Assembly: GCF_014200725.1 (NCBI RefSeq)
Contig: NZ_JACHCL010000004.1
Coordinates: 124,001-188,000, forward strand
Origin: Janthinobacterium silvisoli
GTDB lineage: Bacteria > Pseudomonadota > Gammaproteobacteria > Burkholderiales > Burkholderiaceae_D
Direction of reading: 5' to 3'
Length of the DNA stretch: 64,000 nucleotides
Shown here: piece by piece, positions 49,201 through 57,744 of the stretch
Numbering within the stretch: the stretch's first letter is position 1
Layout: each line of letters begins with the position of its first letter
Notes under the pieces: model-generated
What the model saw: the letters and a program-made list of their open reading frames with translations, nothing else
What the model was told of the DNA's origin: nothing
Databases searched by the model: none
Made by a program: the position numbers and the translations under genes

Positions 49201-49691
49201 ATACGCGCATACATATCTTTTTCCGTGCGATATTCGCGTACCAAGCCATTGCCGCCCAGGCTATCGCCAGGCTGGAATGGCATGCTGCCGGGATTGAGCA
49301 CTTCACCGTCTGCGTTCGTCTGGATCAGGCGCTGGCCATCCAGGCATAGCTTGTCATTGCCGTTGAATTTGACCGGCACTGTGCGTCCATCGGTCGCTTT
49401 ATTGCCTGGGCAGCGGGTAATCATGGAGATCCCCTGCAATGCCCAGCCATAACCGACAGGACCGTTTACGCCGCCACCGCTATATAACAGGCCAATATTC
49501 GGCGCCATGCCTGCGATACCTGGTGGCACGGAAATCGGCAAGCTATACGAGGGCGTACCGCCATCTGAAATTGAGACTTGGTCCGCACTACTTGCCTGCT
49601 GCGACATCAAGGCCAAGACCACCATCGCCATCCCATACTTAATATTATTTCGTGCTACTTTTTTCCAAGCAAAATCAAGTAAAGATGTCAC
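46242..49691 (-). CDS. Secreted SpvB/TcB-like protein with FG-GAP repeats
   Basis: This 1149-aa protein starts at GTG 49691 with AAGGA seven bases upstream and has a long-type signal (MAMVVLALMSQQASSA, residues about 21-36). The SpvB N-terminal domain follows (SISDGGTPSYSLPISVPPGI, GYGWALQGISMITRCPG). At about residues 400-850 lie FG-GAP/VCBS calcium-loop repeats such as DFNGDGLSDILR, DVNGDGILDI and DMDGDGRTDILRWGDD. It ends in a Pro-rich then Leu/Asp tail. In Tc toxins this portion forms TcB, which closes the RHS shell. It is co-oriented with the RHS gene. Confidence 0.88.
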   Translation of the reverse strand: MTSLLDFAWKKVARNNIKYGMAMVVLALMSQQASSADQVSISDGGTPSYSLPISVPPGIAGMAPNIGLLYSGGGVNGPVGYGWALQGISMITRCPGNKATDGRTVPVKFNGNDKLCLDGQRLIQTNADGEVLNPGSMPFQPGDSLGGNGLVREYRTEKDMYARIRAYGMAGGNPANGPAYFKVWTKSGQIYEYGVNGNASANANITADAPVDANGNSSLTTRPVVTVWPVSRIADTVGNYMDFQYEQRNMVWGSQTGSNAGHEWNLTEIRYTGNGTQAPTNRIVFEYSDRPDTPNQAQDRSEAYHNGVKNVSVRLLKKIHTYINWPAAQATQPAGAIRTKVIKLSYDQGPRSGRSRVTSIAECMGANEQKCLPATTFAYSKGGSLAYSQNTLFRNGPLLNEKMLPGTVFYGAMVGSFFGSGRTDILRWSDNPWENGLYESTGKGNFVKSAKFNITDQNLFKSDGCYSSVVADFNGDGLSDILRTMVTTSVNDTSCGPKRNVLYLSNGDGSFRPIDVTADIDFTTKAIFNSSFDSCVRNCDVIDQPMLMKSPSAAPVAAAMASRMSEHQTRYTQTEGRNFYLIDVNGDGILDIITTVLPGYKDLYEPELPNQMTACAKITCTRLYLGQQNGSFVEASTNLIHTSVYATPGGTGLITMDINGDGLSDLASSFSVLLSLGNGDFVESPAAGSCAGAMDFNGDGKSDCLDTALNARFQRLWLSNGSQMRPQVTNFNLINPGDELISFSTGIQFSSNAHFVDMDGDGRTDILRWGDDTSKNAVFLSNGDGTFRRSDTFNITEQLQHSNGRTTMLLGDFTGSGTTEILRLFYPTPGAVNTLFVRDDPTPADQLISVTSGMGLTTTLNWVLLSNSDSGALGPRYISDRGTANAAAYPLVDLVVPTYAVASTVSDTGVGKTQQTTQYRYAGMKSAYDGRGFLGFREIRRQSEGPNGEPMTVTTQYLQNGADTGMAAWSETWLASLATPRDQAQVLSRSSYVYCDRTAPAGAEARATETAPCMTGAKVRRPYLYRSVETGKDLAGNDLPTVTTTNIFNDSGDATQIVMQTTGTALGLAQTFTKTSTNTYFPNTIAGDAWILGRLKKASVANEVPNHLPLIATATTGPVDGVGSNPPPPKPPVNNIDLSAILSLLLDDD

Positions 49692-50226
49692 GCGCTGGTC
49701 CTTATTACGGTAAAAAATATTTAAAAATGCGGCGTAATTTGCTACACACCATCTTTCAAGGCATTGGAAATTACGGTGCAATTACCATATTAACAATTCC
49801 ATACAATTCCCTCAAGAAATATTTCTAATTTATAATTTACTTTGAGAGTGCAGATCCTCGCTTGCGACGTTTTATTCTGATCCCTGTATTGATTTATCGT
49901 GTTTAAACAGCGTCCTTGACTTCCTATCAGCGCCATTTATATCAAGAATGCATTATCGAGATGTGCGCCCATGCCGCCCGAGATGTGTCTTGGCGCACAC
50001 CAAGTTGCTCCCCCACAATCAAGCTTGCATGTGGGTTGCGCACTTTTTTTAGGCAGCTGCGCCGGTTCCTGTTGACAGCTCCCCTTTTCCCGATTTTTTT
50101 CAAGTAAAATGCAGAAAATTCGCTGCTTTCAAGGGTTTGACAGCAGGCAAGATACCCGGCTGGCGGCAGGCGCGATGCGTGCCTGCGGCAGGCGCTCTTT
50201 AGCAAGCCCTTCTTTTATAACTGTTT
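49692..50226. other. 535-bp intergenic region upstream of minC and the spvB-like gene
   Basis: This gap separates the divergent SpvB-like and minC genes. Its left half (49700-49910) is AT-rich and should hold the SpvB-like promoter. TTGACA hexamers at 50072 and 50137 are not followed by a convincing -10 at 16-18 bp. No coding pattern, tRNA or repeat was recognised. Confidence 0.5.
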
Positions 50227-50964
50227 ATGCCAAAAAGTTCGTCGCAGAAGCCCATCGAAATCAAGATTTCCACCGTCGTCGCTGTCTCTGCCATCCTGCA
50301 TAGCGCCGATATCCGGGCACTCGACAGTGCCTTGCATGACATGACGGGAGGCGTGGCCGACTTTTTCGAAGACGACCTGGCCGTGCTGGACGTGGCCGAC
50401 CTGCCTGCCGTCAAGACGCCAGTCGACTGGGCTGCGCTGGTGGCCTTGCTGAAAAAATACCATTTGAATGCCGTTGCCGTGCGTAATGCGGCGCCGGAAT
50501 TGCATGAAGCGATCCTGGCACAAGGCTTGAGCCTGGACAGCGGCAAGACGCGCGACGATGCGCCGCCCAAGGATGGCCCCACCATCGCCGCGCAGGCTGG
50601 CGCCGAAGCGCAGGTGATGGTAATCGATACGCCGGTGCGCGCCGGCCAGCGCATTTATGCACGCGGCTGCGACCTGATCATCACCGCTGTGGTCAACAAT
50701 GGCGCCGAAATCATCGCCGACGGCAGTATTCACGTGTATTCCACACTGTATGGCCGCGCACTGGCGGGCGCCTCGGGCAATCCGCAGGCGCGCATCTTTG
50801 CACTGGCGATGGAACCGGAACTGGTGTCGATCGCGGGGGTGTACCGCACCTTCGAAGATGGCTTCCCGGCCGAGATGTCGCGCGGCCCCGTGCAAATTCG
50901 TTTGGCTGGAGACAGAATCGATATACACTCTGTCAATCCAGTGACCCCCGTGAACCGCTCTTAA
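50227..50964 (+). CDS. minC: Septum site-determining protein MinC
   Basis: This 245-aa protein has the MinC N-terminal domain (residues 10-100) and the C-terminal beta-helix with APVRAG-type motifs, here TPVRAGQRIYARGCDLI, VNNGAEIIADGSIHVY and YGRALAGASG. It blocks FtsZ assembly away from midcell when bound to MinD. It heads the minC-minD-minE operon. The start at 50227 is the only ATG giving the usual N-terminus; the ribosome binding site is weak. Confidence 0.95.
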   Translation: MPKSSSQKPIEIKISTVVAVSAILHSADIRALDSALHDMTGGVADFFEDDLAVLDVADLPAVKTPVDWAALVALLKKYHLNAVAVRNAAPELHEAILAQGLSLDSGKTRDDAPPKDGPTIAAQAGAEAQVMVIDTPVRAGQRIYARGCDLIITAVVNNGAEIIADGSIHVYSTLYGRALAGASGNPQARIFALAMEPELVSIAGVYRTFEDGFPAEMSRGPVQIRLAGDRIDIHSVNPVTPVNRS

Positions 50965-51003
50965 CAGCTGCTCCATTCAAGAGATATCTAAAAAGGACTA
51001 TTT

Positions 51004-51819
51004 GTGGCAAGAATTATTGTTGTGACGTCCGGCAAGGGCGGTGTCGGCAAGACGACCTCAAGCGCCAGTTTTTCCACTGGCCTGGCCATGCGCGGCCACA
51101 AGACAGCCGTGCTCGACTTCGACGTGGGCCTGCGTAACCTCGACCTGATCATGGGTTGCGAGCGCCGCGTCGTCTACGATCTGATCAATGTGATCAACAA
51201 GGAAGCGACCCTGAACCAGGCGCTGATCAAGGACAAGCACTGCGACAACCTGTTCATCCTGCCGGCTTCGCAAACGCGCGACAAGGATGCGCTGACGGAA
51301 GATGGCGTGGAACGCGTGTTGAACGACCTGATCAACATGGGCTTCGAATTCATTATCTGCGATTCACCGGCCGGTATCGAGCATGGCGCGCTGATGGCGC
51401 TGACGTTTGCCGACGAAGCCATCATCGTGACCAACCCGGAAGTATCGTCGGTACGCGATTCGGACCGCATCCTGGGCATCCTGCAAGCCAAGTCGCGCCG
51501 CGCGCAGACGGGCGGCGAGCCGGTCAAGGAACATTTGCTGATCACCCGCTACTCGCCGAAACGCGTGGAATCGGATGAAATGCTGTCCTTCCAGGATGTG
51601 CAGGAAATCCTGCGTATCCCGCTGGTGGGCATCATTCCGGAATCGGAACAGGTGCTGGCGGCCTCGAACCAGGGCAATCCCGCCATCCATTTCAAGGGTA
51701 CCGACGTGGCGCAAGCCTACGAAGACGTGGTATCGCGTTTCCTCGGCGAAGAAGTCGAATTGCGCTTTACCAATTATGAAAAGCCTGGGCTACTCCAGCG
51801 CATTTTTGGGGCCAAGTGA
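51004..51819 (+). CDS. minD: Septum site-determining ATPase MinD
   Basis: This 271-aa ParA/MinD ATPase has the deviant Walker A KGGVGKTT at residues 11-18 and [10 protein letters not shown]. The C-terminal amphipathic membrane-targeting helix ([10 protein letters not shown]) anchors it to the inner membrane. The start is GTG at 51004, with AAAAGGA upstream. It lies 39 bp after minC and one base before minE. Confidence 0.97.
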   Translation: MARIIVVTSGKGGVGKTTSSASFSTGLAMRGHKTAVLDFDVGLRNLDLIMGCERRVVYDLINVINKEATLNQALIKDKHCDNLFILPASQTRDKDALTEDGVERVLNDLINMGFEFIICDSPAGIEHGALMALTFADEAIIVTNPEVSSVRDSDRILGILQAKSRRAQTGGEPVKEHLLITRYSPKRVESDEMLSFQDVQEILRIPLVGIIPESEQVLAASNQGNPAIHFKGTDVAQAYEDVVSRFLGEEVELRFTNYEKPGLLQRIFGAK

Positions 51820-51820
51820 T

Positions 51821-52072
51821 ATGGCATTGCTCTCTTTCCTGTTTCCACCCAAGCTGAAGACGGCGGTCGCGGCCAAGGAGCGTCTGCAAATCATCATCGC
51901 CCGCGAACGCAGCGGACGTGATGGCCCAGATTTCCTGCCGGCCTTGCACAAGGAATTGATCGAAGTCATCTCGAAATACACCAAGGTCAACGCCGACGAT
52001 ATCAAGATCTCGCTGGACCGCCAGGGCAACCTGGAAGTGCTGGACGTCAACGTGGTGCTGCCCGACGCCTGA
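51821..52072 (+). CDS. minE: Cell division topological specificity factor MinE
   Basis: This 83-aa protein has the typical MinE size, with the MinD-stimulating helix ([12 protein letters not shown]) and the dimer domain ([19 protein letters not shown]). It drives pole-to-pole oscillation of MinCD. Its ATG follows the minD stop after one base, so translation is coupled. Confidence 0.97.
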   Translation: MALLSFLFPPKLKTAVAAKERLQIIIARERSGRDGPDFLPALHKELIEVISKYTKVNADDIKISLDRQGNLEVLDVNVVLPDA

Positions 52073-52100
52073 TGCGCGGGGTGACTACCATGGCAATACG

Positions 52101-52604
52101 CTAACGCGGCCGTACCGCCGTCAATTCCTGCGCCACCGCGGCGCAGGCGTTGACGTGCTGGTAGCCGATCTGACGAAACACGGCATAACCGAGCGCCGCC
52201 GCCACCGCCTGGCCGGCAAACGGCACGAAACGCGCCACTTGCTTGGTAGCTATTTTTACGCCGCTGCGCTTGAGCAAGTGCACCAGCAATTCACGCGTCA
52301 CCAATTTCCCCACCAGCATGCCGCCCATGCCCACCGCCGCGCGGTAGGCCATCAGCTTGAATTGCGGGTTCAAACGTTCGATCTGTTCCGGCGTCAGGCC
52401 GAATTCATGGTTGATATCATTGATCAGCATCGATAGCAGGCCTACGTCAGACATCAAATCGATACCGGGAATCGGGATCGCCGAAGCGCCAGCAGACATC
52501 ACGGCACGGCGCCGCACCAGGCTGCGGCAGCGCTCGCGCACCTGCTCGATTTCCGCACTACCGGCCGGTATCAGGGTCCAATCAGGGCTAGTCTGTTCGA
52601 CCAT
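52101..52604 (-). CDS. EcsC/DUF697-like membrane-associated protein
   Basis: This 167-aa protein has two or three hydrophobic stretches (SAGASAIPIPGIDLMSDVGL, AAVGMGGMLVGKLV, FVPFAGQAVAAALGYAV). The PIPG-D-MSDVGLL pattern recalls the DUF697/YcjF-like and EcsC proteins, but the match is by eye only. GGAG precedes the ATG at 52604. It is convergent with minE, 28 bp away, and has no obvious link to division. Confidence 0.65.
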   Translation of the reverse strand: MVEQTSPDWTLIPAGSAEIEQVRERCRSLVRRRAVMSAGASAIPIPGIDLMSDVGLLSMLINDINHEFGLTPEQIERLNPQFKLMAYRAAVGMGGMLVGKLVTRELLVHLLKRSGVKIATKQVARFVPFAGQAVAAALGYAVFRQIGYQHVNACAAVAQELTAVRPR

Positions 52605-52671
52605 TGCGGCTTCTCCATTTGGAAGGGAACATGTCCAAGTGTAACTGAAACGTGTATTACGCCGAATTCAC

Positions 52672-52699
52672 TGGACACAGTTGCAATCTCTGTTATATT
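52672..52699 (+). promoter_or_regulatory. Predicted promoter of the OmpR-type regulator gene
   Basis: TGGACA (52672-52677) and TATATT (52694-52699) are spaced by 16 bp, 73 bp ahead of the ATG at 52772. Confidence 0.4.
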
Positions 52700-52771
52700 T
52701 CACATGAGCATTCCTTGACATTACGATAAGCAGAACAGACCGTCTGTTTGCTGCTACACACTCCAGCCATT

Positions 52772-53482
52772 ATGCGAATTGCCGTACTCGATAACGACCA
52801 TAGTCAGGCAGAACTGATCTGCCAGGTGCTCACTGCCGCCGGTCACGCTTGCCACGAATTTCAAAGTGGCAAGGAACTGCTGGGGCAATTGCGCAAGGAT
52901 AGCTGCGACATGCTGATCCTCGACTGGCAAGTGCACGATATCGACGGCGCCGAAGTAGTGCGCCGCGCACGCGAAAAACTGGCGCCCAAGGCGCCCGTGT
53001 TGTTTATGACCAACAGCTCCGGTGAGGACGACATCGTCGAAGGCATGACGGCTGGCGCCGACGACTATATGGTCAAGCCGCTGCGGCGCAGCGAACTGGC
53101 GTTGCGTACCCAGGCGCTGCTGCGCGTGGCCTATCCCGCCCAGACCGGCGCCGAACACTTGCAATTCGGCGCATACACCTTTGAAACACGGCCCGGACGC
53201 CTGCTCAAGGATGGCGAGTTGCTCGATGTGACGCACAAGGAGTTCGCCCTGGCGCTGCTGTTCTTCCGCAACCTGGGCCGTCCTTTGTCACGCGCCTACA
53301 TCCATGAATCCGTGTGGCAACGGGAGACAGCCTTGCCCTCGCGCACCATGGACACCCACGTCTCGCGCGTGCGCAACAAGCTGCAACTGAAACCCGAGCA
53401 TGGCTACCGCCTGGTACCCGTCTATAGTTATGGCTATCGGCTGGAAAGACTAAGCAGCCACGACGCAGGCGCCAGACCGTAG
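52772..53482 (+). CDS. OmpR/PhoB-type response regulator without adjacent kinase
   Basis: This 236-aa protein has a receiver domain with phospho-acceptor Asp51 (LILDWQ), acidic DND near the N-terminus, and conserved Lys102 (MVKPL). A winged-helix output domain follows (RTMDTHVSRVRNKLQLKPEH, YGYRL). No histidine kinase gene lies next to it; hemA follows on the same strand. Its partner and targets are unknown. Confidence 0.92.
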   Translation: MRIAVLDNDHSQAELICQVLTAAGHACHEFQSGKELLGQLRKDSCDMLILDWQVHDIDGAEVVRRAREKLAPKAPVLFMTNSSGEDDIVEGMTAGADDYMVKPLRRSELALRTQALLRVAYPAQTGAEHLQFGAYTFETRPGRLLKDGELLDVTHKEFALALLFFRNLGRPLSRAYIHESVWQRETALPSRTMDTHVSRVRNKLQLKPEHGYRLVPVYSYGYRLERLSSHDAGARP

Positions 53483-53529
53483 GCAAGCCCAAAAACGGCC
53501 GGGCTGCTCAAAGATCGGGCACAAAGCGC

Positions 53530-53535
53530 TATAAT
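53530..53535 (+). promoter_or_regulatory. -10 element upstream of hemA
   Basis: A perfect TATAAT lies 29 bp before the hemA start codon. A clear -35 is not seen at 17 bp, but the position fits the hemA promoter. Confidence 0.5.
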
Positions 53536-53564
53536 GTCGGCATAACGAATTCATATCGCCCGAA

Positions 53565-54839
53565 ATGCAACTGTTAGCCGTCGGCCTCAATCACACCACC
53601 GCCCCAGTGTCGCTCCGCGAACAGCTGGCGTTTGCGCCTGAGCATCTGGGCCAGGCGGTGATGGCTGCGCGCTCATGGTTCCAGCGCATCGACGCGCGCG
53701 ACAATGATGAGGCGGCGATTCTCTCGACTTGCAACCGCACCGAGCTGTATGCGGCCAGCCACGTGCCCAATCCGCTCGACGCGGGCGCCCATTTCCTGGC
53801 CGATTATCACAAGCTCAGCTACAGCGAGCTGCGCCCGCATCTGTACATGCTGCCTCAGCACGACGCCGTGCGCCACACCTTTCGCGTCGCCTCCGGGCTA
53901 GACTCGATGGTGCTGGGCGAAACGCAGATCCTGGGCCAGATCAAGGACGCCATCCGCACGGCCGATGAAGCGGGCGGCCTGGGTACTTATCTGCACCAAT
54001 TGTTCCAGCGCAGCTTTTCAGTGGCCAAGGAAGTGCGCAGCACCACCGAAATTGGCGCCCACAGCGTGTCGATGGCGGCTGCCGCCGTGCGCCTGTCGCA
54101 GCGTATTTTCGACAAGATTGCCGAGCAAAACGTGCTGTTTATCGGCGCCGGCGAAATGATCGAACTGTGCGCCACCCATTTTGCGGCGCAAAACCCGCAC
54201 AGCATCACGATCGCCAACCGCACCATGGAACGGGGCGAGGCGCTGGCCCACCGTTTCAATGGCACGGCGATCCGCCTGGCCGACCTGCCCGAGCGGCTGC
54301 ATCAGTTCGACATCGTTATTTCCTGCACCGCCTCGTCCTTGCCGCTGCTGGGTCTGGGCCTGGTGGAGCGCGCCATCAAGGCGCGCCGCCACAAGCCCAT
54401 GTTCATGGTCGACCTGGCCGTGCCGCGCGATATCGAAGCGGAAGTGGGCCGCCTGAACGACGTGTTTTTGTACACAGTCGATGATCTGGGCAAGGTCGTG
54501 CAGACGGGCCTGGAAAGCCGCCAGGCAGCCGTGGCGCAAGCCGAAGCCATCATCGAGACACGCGTGCAATCGTTCATGAGCTGGGTCGACGACCGCGCCA
54601 TGGTGCCGGTGATCCAGGATTTACATGAAAGCAGCGAATCCCTGCGCCTGATGGAAGTGGACCGCGCCCGCAAGATGCTGGCCAAGGGCGCCGACATCGA
54701 CGCCGTGCTCGAAGCGCTGTCGAAAGGCTTGACCGCCAAGTTCCTGCACGGCCCGCAGCAAGCGCTGCACCGCGCGCAAGGCGACGAACGCAAGCAACTG
54801 GCCACCCTGCTGCCAAAACTGTTCCGCGGTCGCCGTTAG
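53565..54839 (+). CDS. hemA: Glutamyl-tRNA reductase
   Basis: This 424-aa enzyme reduces Glu-tRNA to glutamate-1-semialdehyde, the first committed step of haem synthesis by the C5 route. The nucleophilic Cys56 lies in [27 protein letters not shown] and the NADPH fold [15 protein letters not shown] are present, with a C-terminal dimerisation helix region. It is followed by prfA, as in many beta- and gammaproteobacteria. Confidence 0.97.
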   Translation: MQLLAVGLNHTTAPVSLREQLAFAPEHLGQAVMAARSWFQRIDARDNDEAAILSTCNRTELYAASHVPNPLDAGAHFLADYHKLSYSELRPHLYMLPQHDAVRHTFRVASGLDSMVLGETQILGQIKDAIRTADEAGGLGTYLHQLFQRSFSVAKEVRSTTEIGAHSVSMAAAAVRLSQRIFDKIAEQNVLFIGAGEMIELCATHFAAQNPHSITIANRTMERGEALAHRFNGTAIRLADLPERLHQFDIVISCTASSLPLLGLGLVERAIKARRHKPMFMVDLAVPRDIEAEVGRLNDVFLYTVDDLGKVVQTGLESRQAAVAQAEAIIETRVQSFMSWVDDRAMVPVIQDLHESSESLRLMEVDRARKMLAKGADIDAVLEALSKGLTAKFLHGPQQALHRAQGDERKQLATLLPKLFRGRR

Positions 54840-54931
54840 CTCCGCCCCTTGGCTGCCCGCGCAGCCATGCCCCGATTTGCGCACCGCCTCCGGCATGCCG
54901 CTCCCTTACCTTACTTTTTACGCGAATTCCT

Positions 54932-56008
54932 ATGAAACAATCCATGCTGGACAAGCTCGATCAACTGGCGAACCGCCTGGTGGAGCTCGACGAACTGTTG
55001 ATGCACCCGGACGCCACGTCGAATATGGACAGCTACCGCAAGATGACGCGCGAGCATGCCGAACTGGGCCCGCTGGTGGCCCTGTACCACCGCTACCAGG
55101 AAGCGGGCAACGATATCGCCACGGCGCAAGAGATGCTGGGCGACCCGGACATGAAGGATTTTGCCCAGGAAGAAATCGAAGCGGCCAAAGTCACCATGGC
55201 CCAGCTGGAACGCGAACTGCAAACCATGCTGCTGCCGAAAGATGCGAACGACGAGCGCAATATCTTCCTGGAAATCCGCGCCGGCACGGGCGGCGATGAA
55301 TCGGCGCTGTTCGCCGGCGATTTATTACGCATGTACACGCGCTTTGCCGAACGCAACCGCTGGCAGGTGGAGCTGGTCTCCGCTTCCGATTCGGACCTGG
55401 GCGGCTACCGCGAAGTGATCGTGCGCCTGGTCGGCAATGGCGCTTATTCCAAGCTGAAATTCGAATCGGGCGGCCACCGCGTGCAGCGCGTGCCCGCCAC
55501 GGAAACCCAGGGCCGCATCCACACTTCGGCTTGCACGGTGGCCGTGATGCCGGAAGCGGACGAGGTGGAAGACGTGAACATCAACCCGGCCGACTTGCGC
55601 ATCGATACCTATCGCGCCTCGGGCGCCGGCGGTCAGCACATCAACAAGACCGACTCGGCAGTGCGTATCACCCACTTGCCAACTGGCATCGTGGTGGAAT
55701 GCCAGGATGACCGCAGCCAGCACAAGAACAAGGCGCAAGCGATGAAAGTGCTGGCCGCCCGCATCAAGGACGTGCAATTGCGCGAACAGCAATCGAAAGA
55801 GGCGGCCACTCGCAAGAGCCTGATCGGCTCGGGCGACCGCAGCGAGCGCATCCGTACATACAACTTTCCGCAAGGCCGCATGACGGACCACCGCATCAAC
55901 TTGACCTTGTACAAACTCGACTTCATCATGGATGGCGATTTGACGGAACTCACTAACGCGCTGGCAGCTGAGCATCAGGCTGAACTTCTGGCTGCTTTGG
56001 GCGATTAA
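54932..56008 (+). CDS. prfA: Peptide chain release factor 1
   Basis: This 358-aa class I release factor recognises UAA and UAG. The GGQ motif lies in [20 protein letters not shown]. The codon-recognition PAT-type motif appears as [10 protein letters not shown]. Length and motifs are complete. Its stop codon is the first part of the palindromic element at 56005-56091. Confidence 0.97.
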   Translation: MKQSMLDKLDQLANRLVELDELLMHPDATSNMDSYRKMTREHAELGPLVALYHRYQEAGNDIATAQEMLGDPDMKDFAQEEIEAAKVTMAQLERELQTMLLPKDANDERNIFLEIRAGTGGDESALFAGDLLRMYTRFAERNRWQVELVSASDSDLGGYREVIVRLVGNGAYSKLKFESGGHRVQRVPATETQGRIHTSACTVAVMPEADEVEDVNINPADLRIDTYRASGAGGQHINKTDSAVRITHLPTGIVVECQDDRSQHKNKAQAMKVLAARIKDVQLREQQSKEAATRKSLIGSGDRSERIRTYNFPQGRMTDHRINLTLYKLDFIMDGDLTELTNALAAEHQAELLAALGD

Positions 56009-56091
56009 AAAGTGTCCATGGCTGCGTTGCAGCGCCTGGCCGTACATTCGTACTGCCTGCGGCGCTGCGCCTTGCCCTGAACACTTTTTAA
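56005..56091. repeat. 87-bp imperfect palindrome after prfA
   Basis: TTAAAAAGTGT (56005-56015) and ACACTTTTTAA (56081-56091) are exact inverted ends. Inner blocks GCAGCGCC and GGCGCTGC, and CCGTAC/GTAC around ATTC, complete a long hairpin. The left end uses the prfA stop. It can act as a terminator. Its organisation suggests a mobile palindromic (REP/MITE-like) repeat, which I recall from relatives. No second copy is present in the window. Confidence 0.75.
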
Positions 56092-56195
56092 AGCATCTAA
56101 CAGCAGCAAGGGTTTAAGTAGCGGCTAAGCAATCAAAATTGCCCGATATGCGAGAATGCCTAGCTAACATCACCACTCACCTCACCGGAACATCC

Positions 56196-56666
56196 ATGAA
56201 AAGTTCGCGCCCTGCACTCCTGTTTATTGCTGCCCTCTGCTTTGTCATGCTGGGCGTGGCCATGTATCTGCAGCATGTGGTCGATATGCTGCCCTGCCCG
56301 CTGTGCGTGATCCAGCGCTATCTGTTCCTGGGCATCGCCATCGCCTGCCTGTACGGCGCGGCGTCGCAGCGGCCGAAAATCGGCGCCGGTATTGGTTTAC
56401 TGGCGGCGCTGGGCGGCTTGGGCGTGGCAGGCAAGCACTTGTATGTACTGGCCCATCCCGGCTTTTCCTGCGGCATCGATCCGATGGAAACGATGTTGAA
56501 TAAAATCTTCCCTGCCATTTACTTGCCCTTCATGTTCCGCGCCGATGGCTTGTGCGAAGATGCCACGGCGCCGTTCTTCGGCTTGTCGATCCCACAATGG
56601 TCCTTCCTCGGCTTCGGCATCTTTACCCTCGCGCTGCTGTGGATTTTGTTCCGCCGCCAAAAGTAA
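56196..56666 (+). CDS. dsbB: Disulfide bond formation protein B
   Basis: This 156-aa inner-membrane protein has four transmembrane segments and the two redox Cys pairs of DsbB: Cys34/Cys37 in LPCPLCVIQR and Cys92/Cys120 (GFSCGID, DGLCED). It reoxidises DsbA and passes electrons to quinones. The ATG at 56196 has CCGGAAC upstream. It sits between prfA and prmC, which are usually adjacent. Confidence 0.93.
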   Translation: MKSSRPALLFIAALCFVMLGVAMYLQHVVDMLPCPLCVIQRYLFLGIAIACLYGAASQRPKIGAGIGLLAALGGLGVAGKHLYVLAHPGFSCGIDPMETMLNKIFPAIYLPFMFRADGLCEDATAPFFGLSIPQWSFLGFGIFTLALLWILFRRQK

Positions 56667-56690
56667 TCAACAAGTAAGCAACTTATTTCA

Positions 56691-57521
56691 ATGCCAGAAA
56701 CCCTGATTCCCGCCGGCAGTACTGTCGGCGCTCTGCAAATCCGCCCGCAGCTCGATGCGCTCGACAACCGCATCCTGCTTTGCCATGCGTTGGGCCTGTC
56801 GCGCGTGGGTTTGATCACGCAATCGGAGCGAGTACTTACTGGCGAAGAAACACAGCGTTTGAGGGCCTTGCTGGAACGCCGCCTGCGCGGTGAGCCGATC
56901 GCCTACATCGTGGGACAGCGCGAATTCTTTGGCTTGCCCTTCGAAGTGAGCGACGCCGTGCTGATACCGCGCCCCGATACGGAATTGCTGGTGGAACTGG
57001 CGCTGGACCGCTTGCCAGCCCAAGGCCGTTTGCTCGACATGGGCACCGGCAGCGGCGCCATCGCCGTGGCGCTGGCCCATAGCCGGCCGGACGCCGTCGT
57101 CACGGCGCTCGACGTCAGCAGCGCGGCACTGGCCGTGGCGCGCCGCAACGCCAGCGCCAACGGCGTCAATATCACCTTCATGGCCAGCGACTGGTTTGAA
57201 GCGCTGGGCACGGAACGCTACGAGCTGATCGTCTCGAACCCGCCGTATATCGCCAGCGGCGACCAGCATCTGGCGCAAGGCGATTTGCGTTTTGAGCCGG
57301 TGGGCGCACTGACCGACCACGCCGATGGCTTGTCGGCCCTGCGCACCATCGTCAGCGGTGCCGCGCGCCACTTGAGCGCCGGCGGATGGCTGCTGATGGA
57401 ACATGGCTACGACCAGGCCCCATCAGTGCGCCAATTGCTGAGCGACGCCGGTTATGCCGATGCGCAAAGCTGGCGCGACCTGGCCGGCATCGAGCGAGTC
57501 AGCGGCGCGCGTCTGAGCTAA
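56691..57521 (+). CDS. prmC: Release factor glutamine methyltransferase
   Basis: This 276-aa SAM-dependent enzyme methylates the Gln of the GGQ motif in RF1 and RF2. SAM-binding block DMGTGSGAIAVALA and the N5-Gln motif NPPYIASGD are present. The N-terminal helical domain precedes EPIAYIVGQREFFG. It starts 24 bp after dsbB. Linkage to prfA fits its role. Confidence 0.96.
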   Translation: MPETLIPAGSTVGALQIRPQLDALDNRILLCHALGLSRVGLITQSERVLTGEETQRLRALLERRLRGEPIAYIVGQREFFGLPFEVSDAVLIPRPDTELLVELALDRLPAQGRLLDMGTGSGAIAVALAHSRPDAVVTALDVSSAALAVARRNASANGVNITFMASDWFEALGTERYELIVSNPPYIASGDQHLAQGDLRFEPVGALTDHADGLSALRTIVSGAARHLSAGGWLLMEHGYDQAPSVRQLLSDAGYADAQSWRDLAGIERVSGARLS

Positions 57522-57744
57522 ACCTTGGGCTGAAGTCTTGCCATGCGCATTGCCTGACCAGGCTATGCGCTGCATCCCCCCACAGTTTGTTAAAATATCA
57601 TCCCATTCCTGACCGAAATGCTGCCCCGTCACAGGGTAGATAAAAGCGGCACGGCGTTTTTTGGAGCTGCGCCGACGCAGTTGCCAATTTTCGGTTAATC
57701 TCAGCACAAATTATTTATATGCTGCACAAGAAAGGAAGCTCAAA

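Noticed and set aside
50072-50142. TTGACA hexamers as minC promoters
   Set aside because: No -10-like hexamer stands 16-18 bp downstream of either one.
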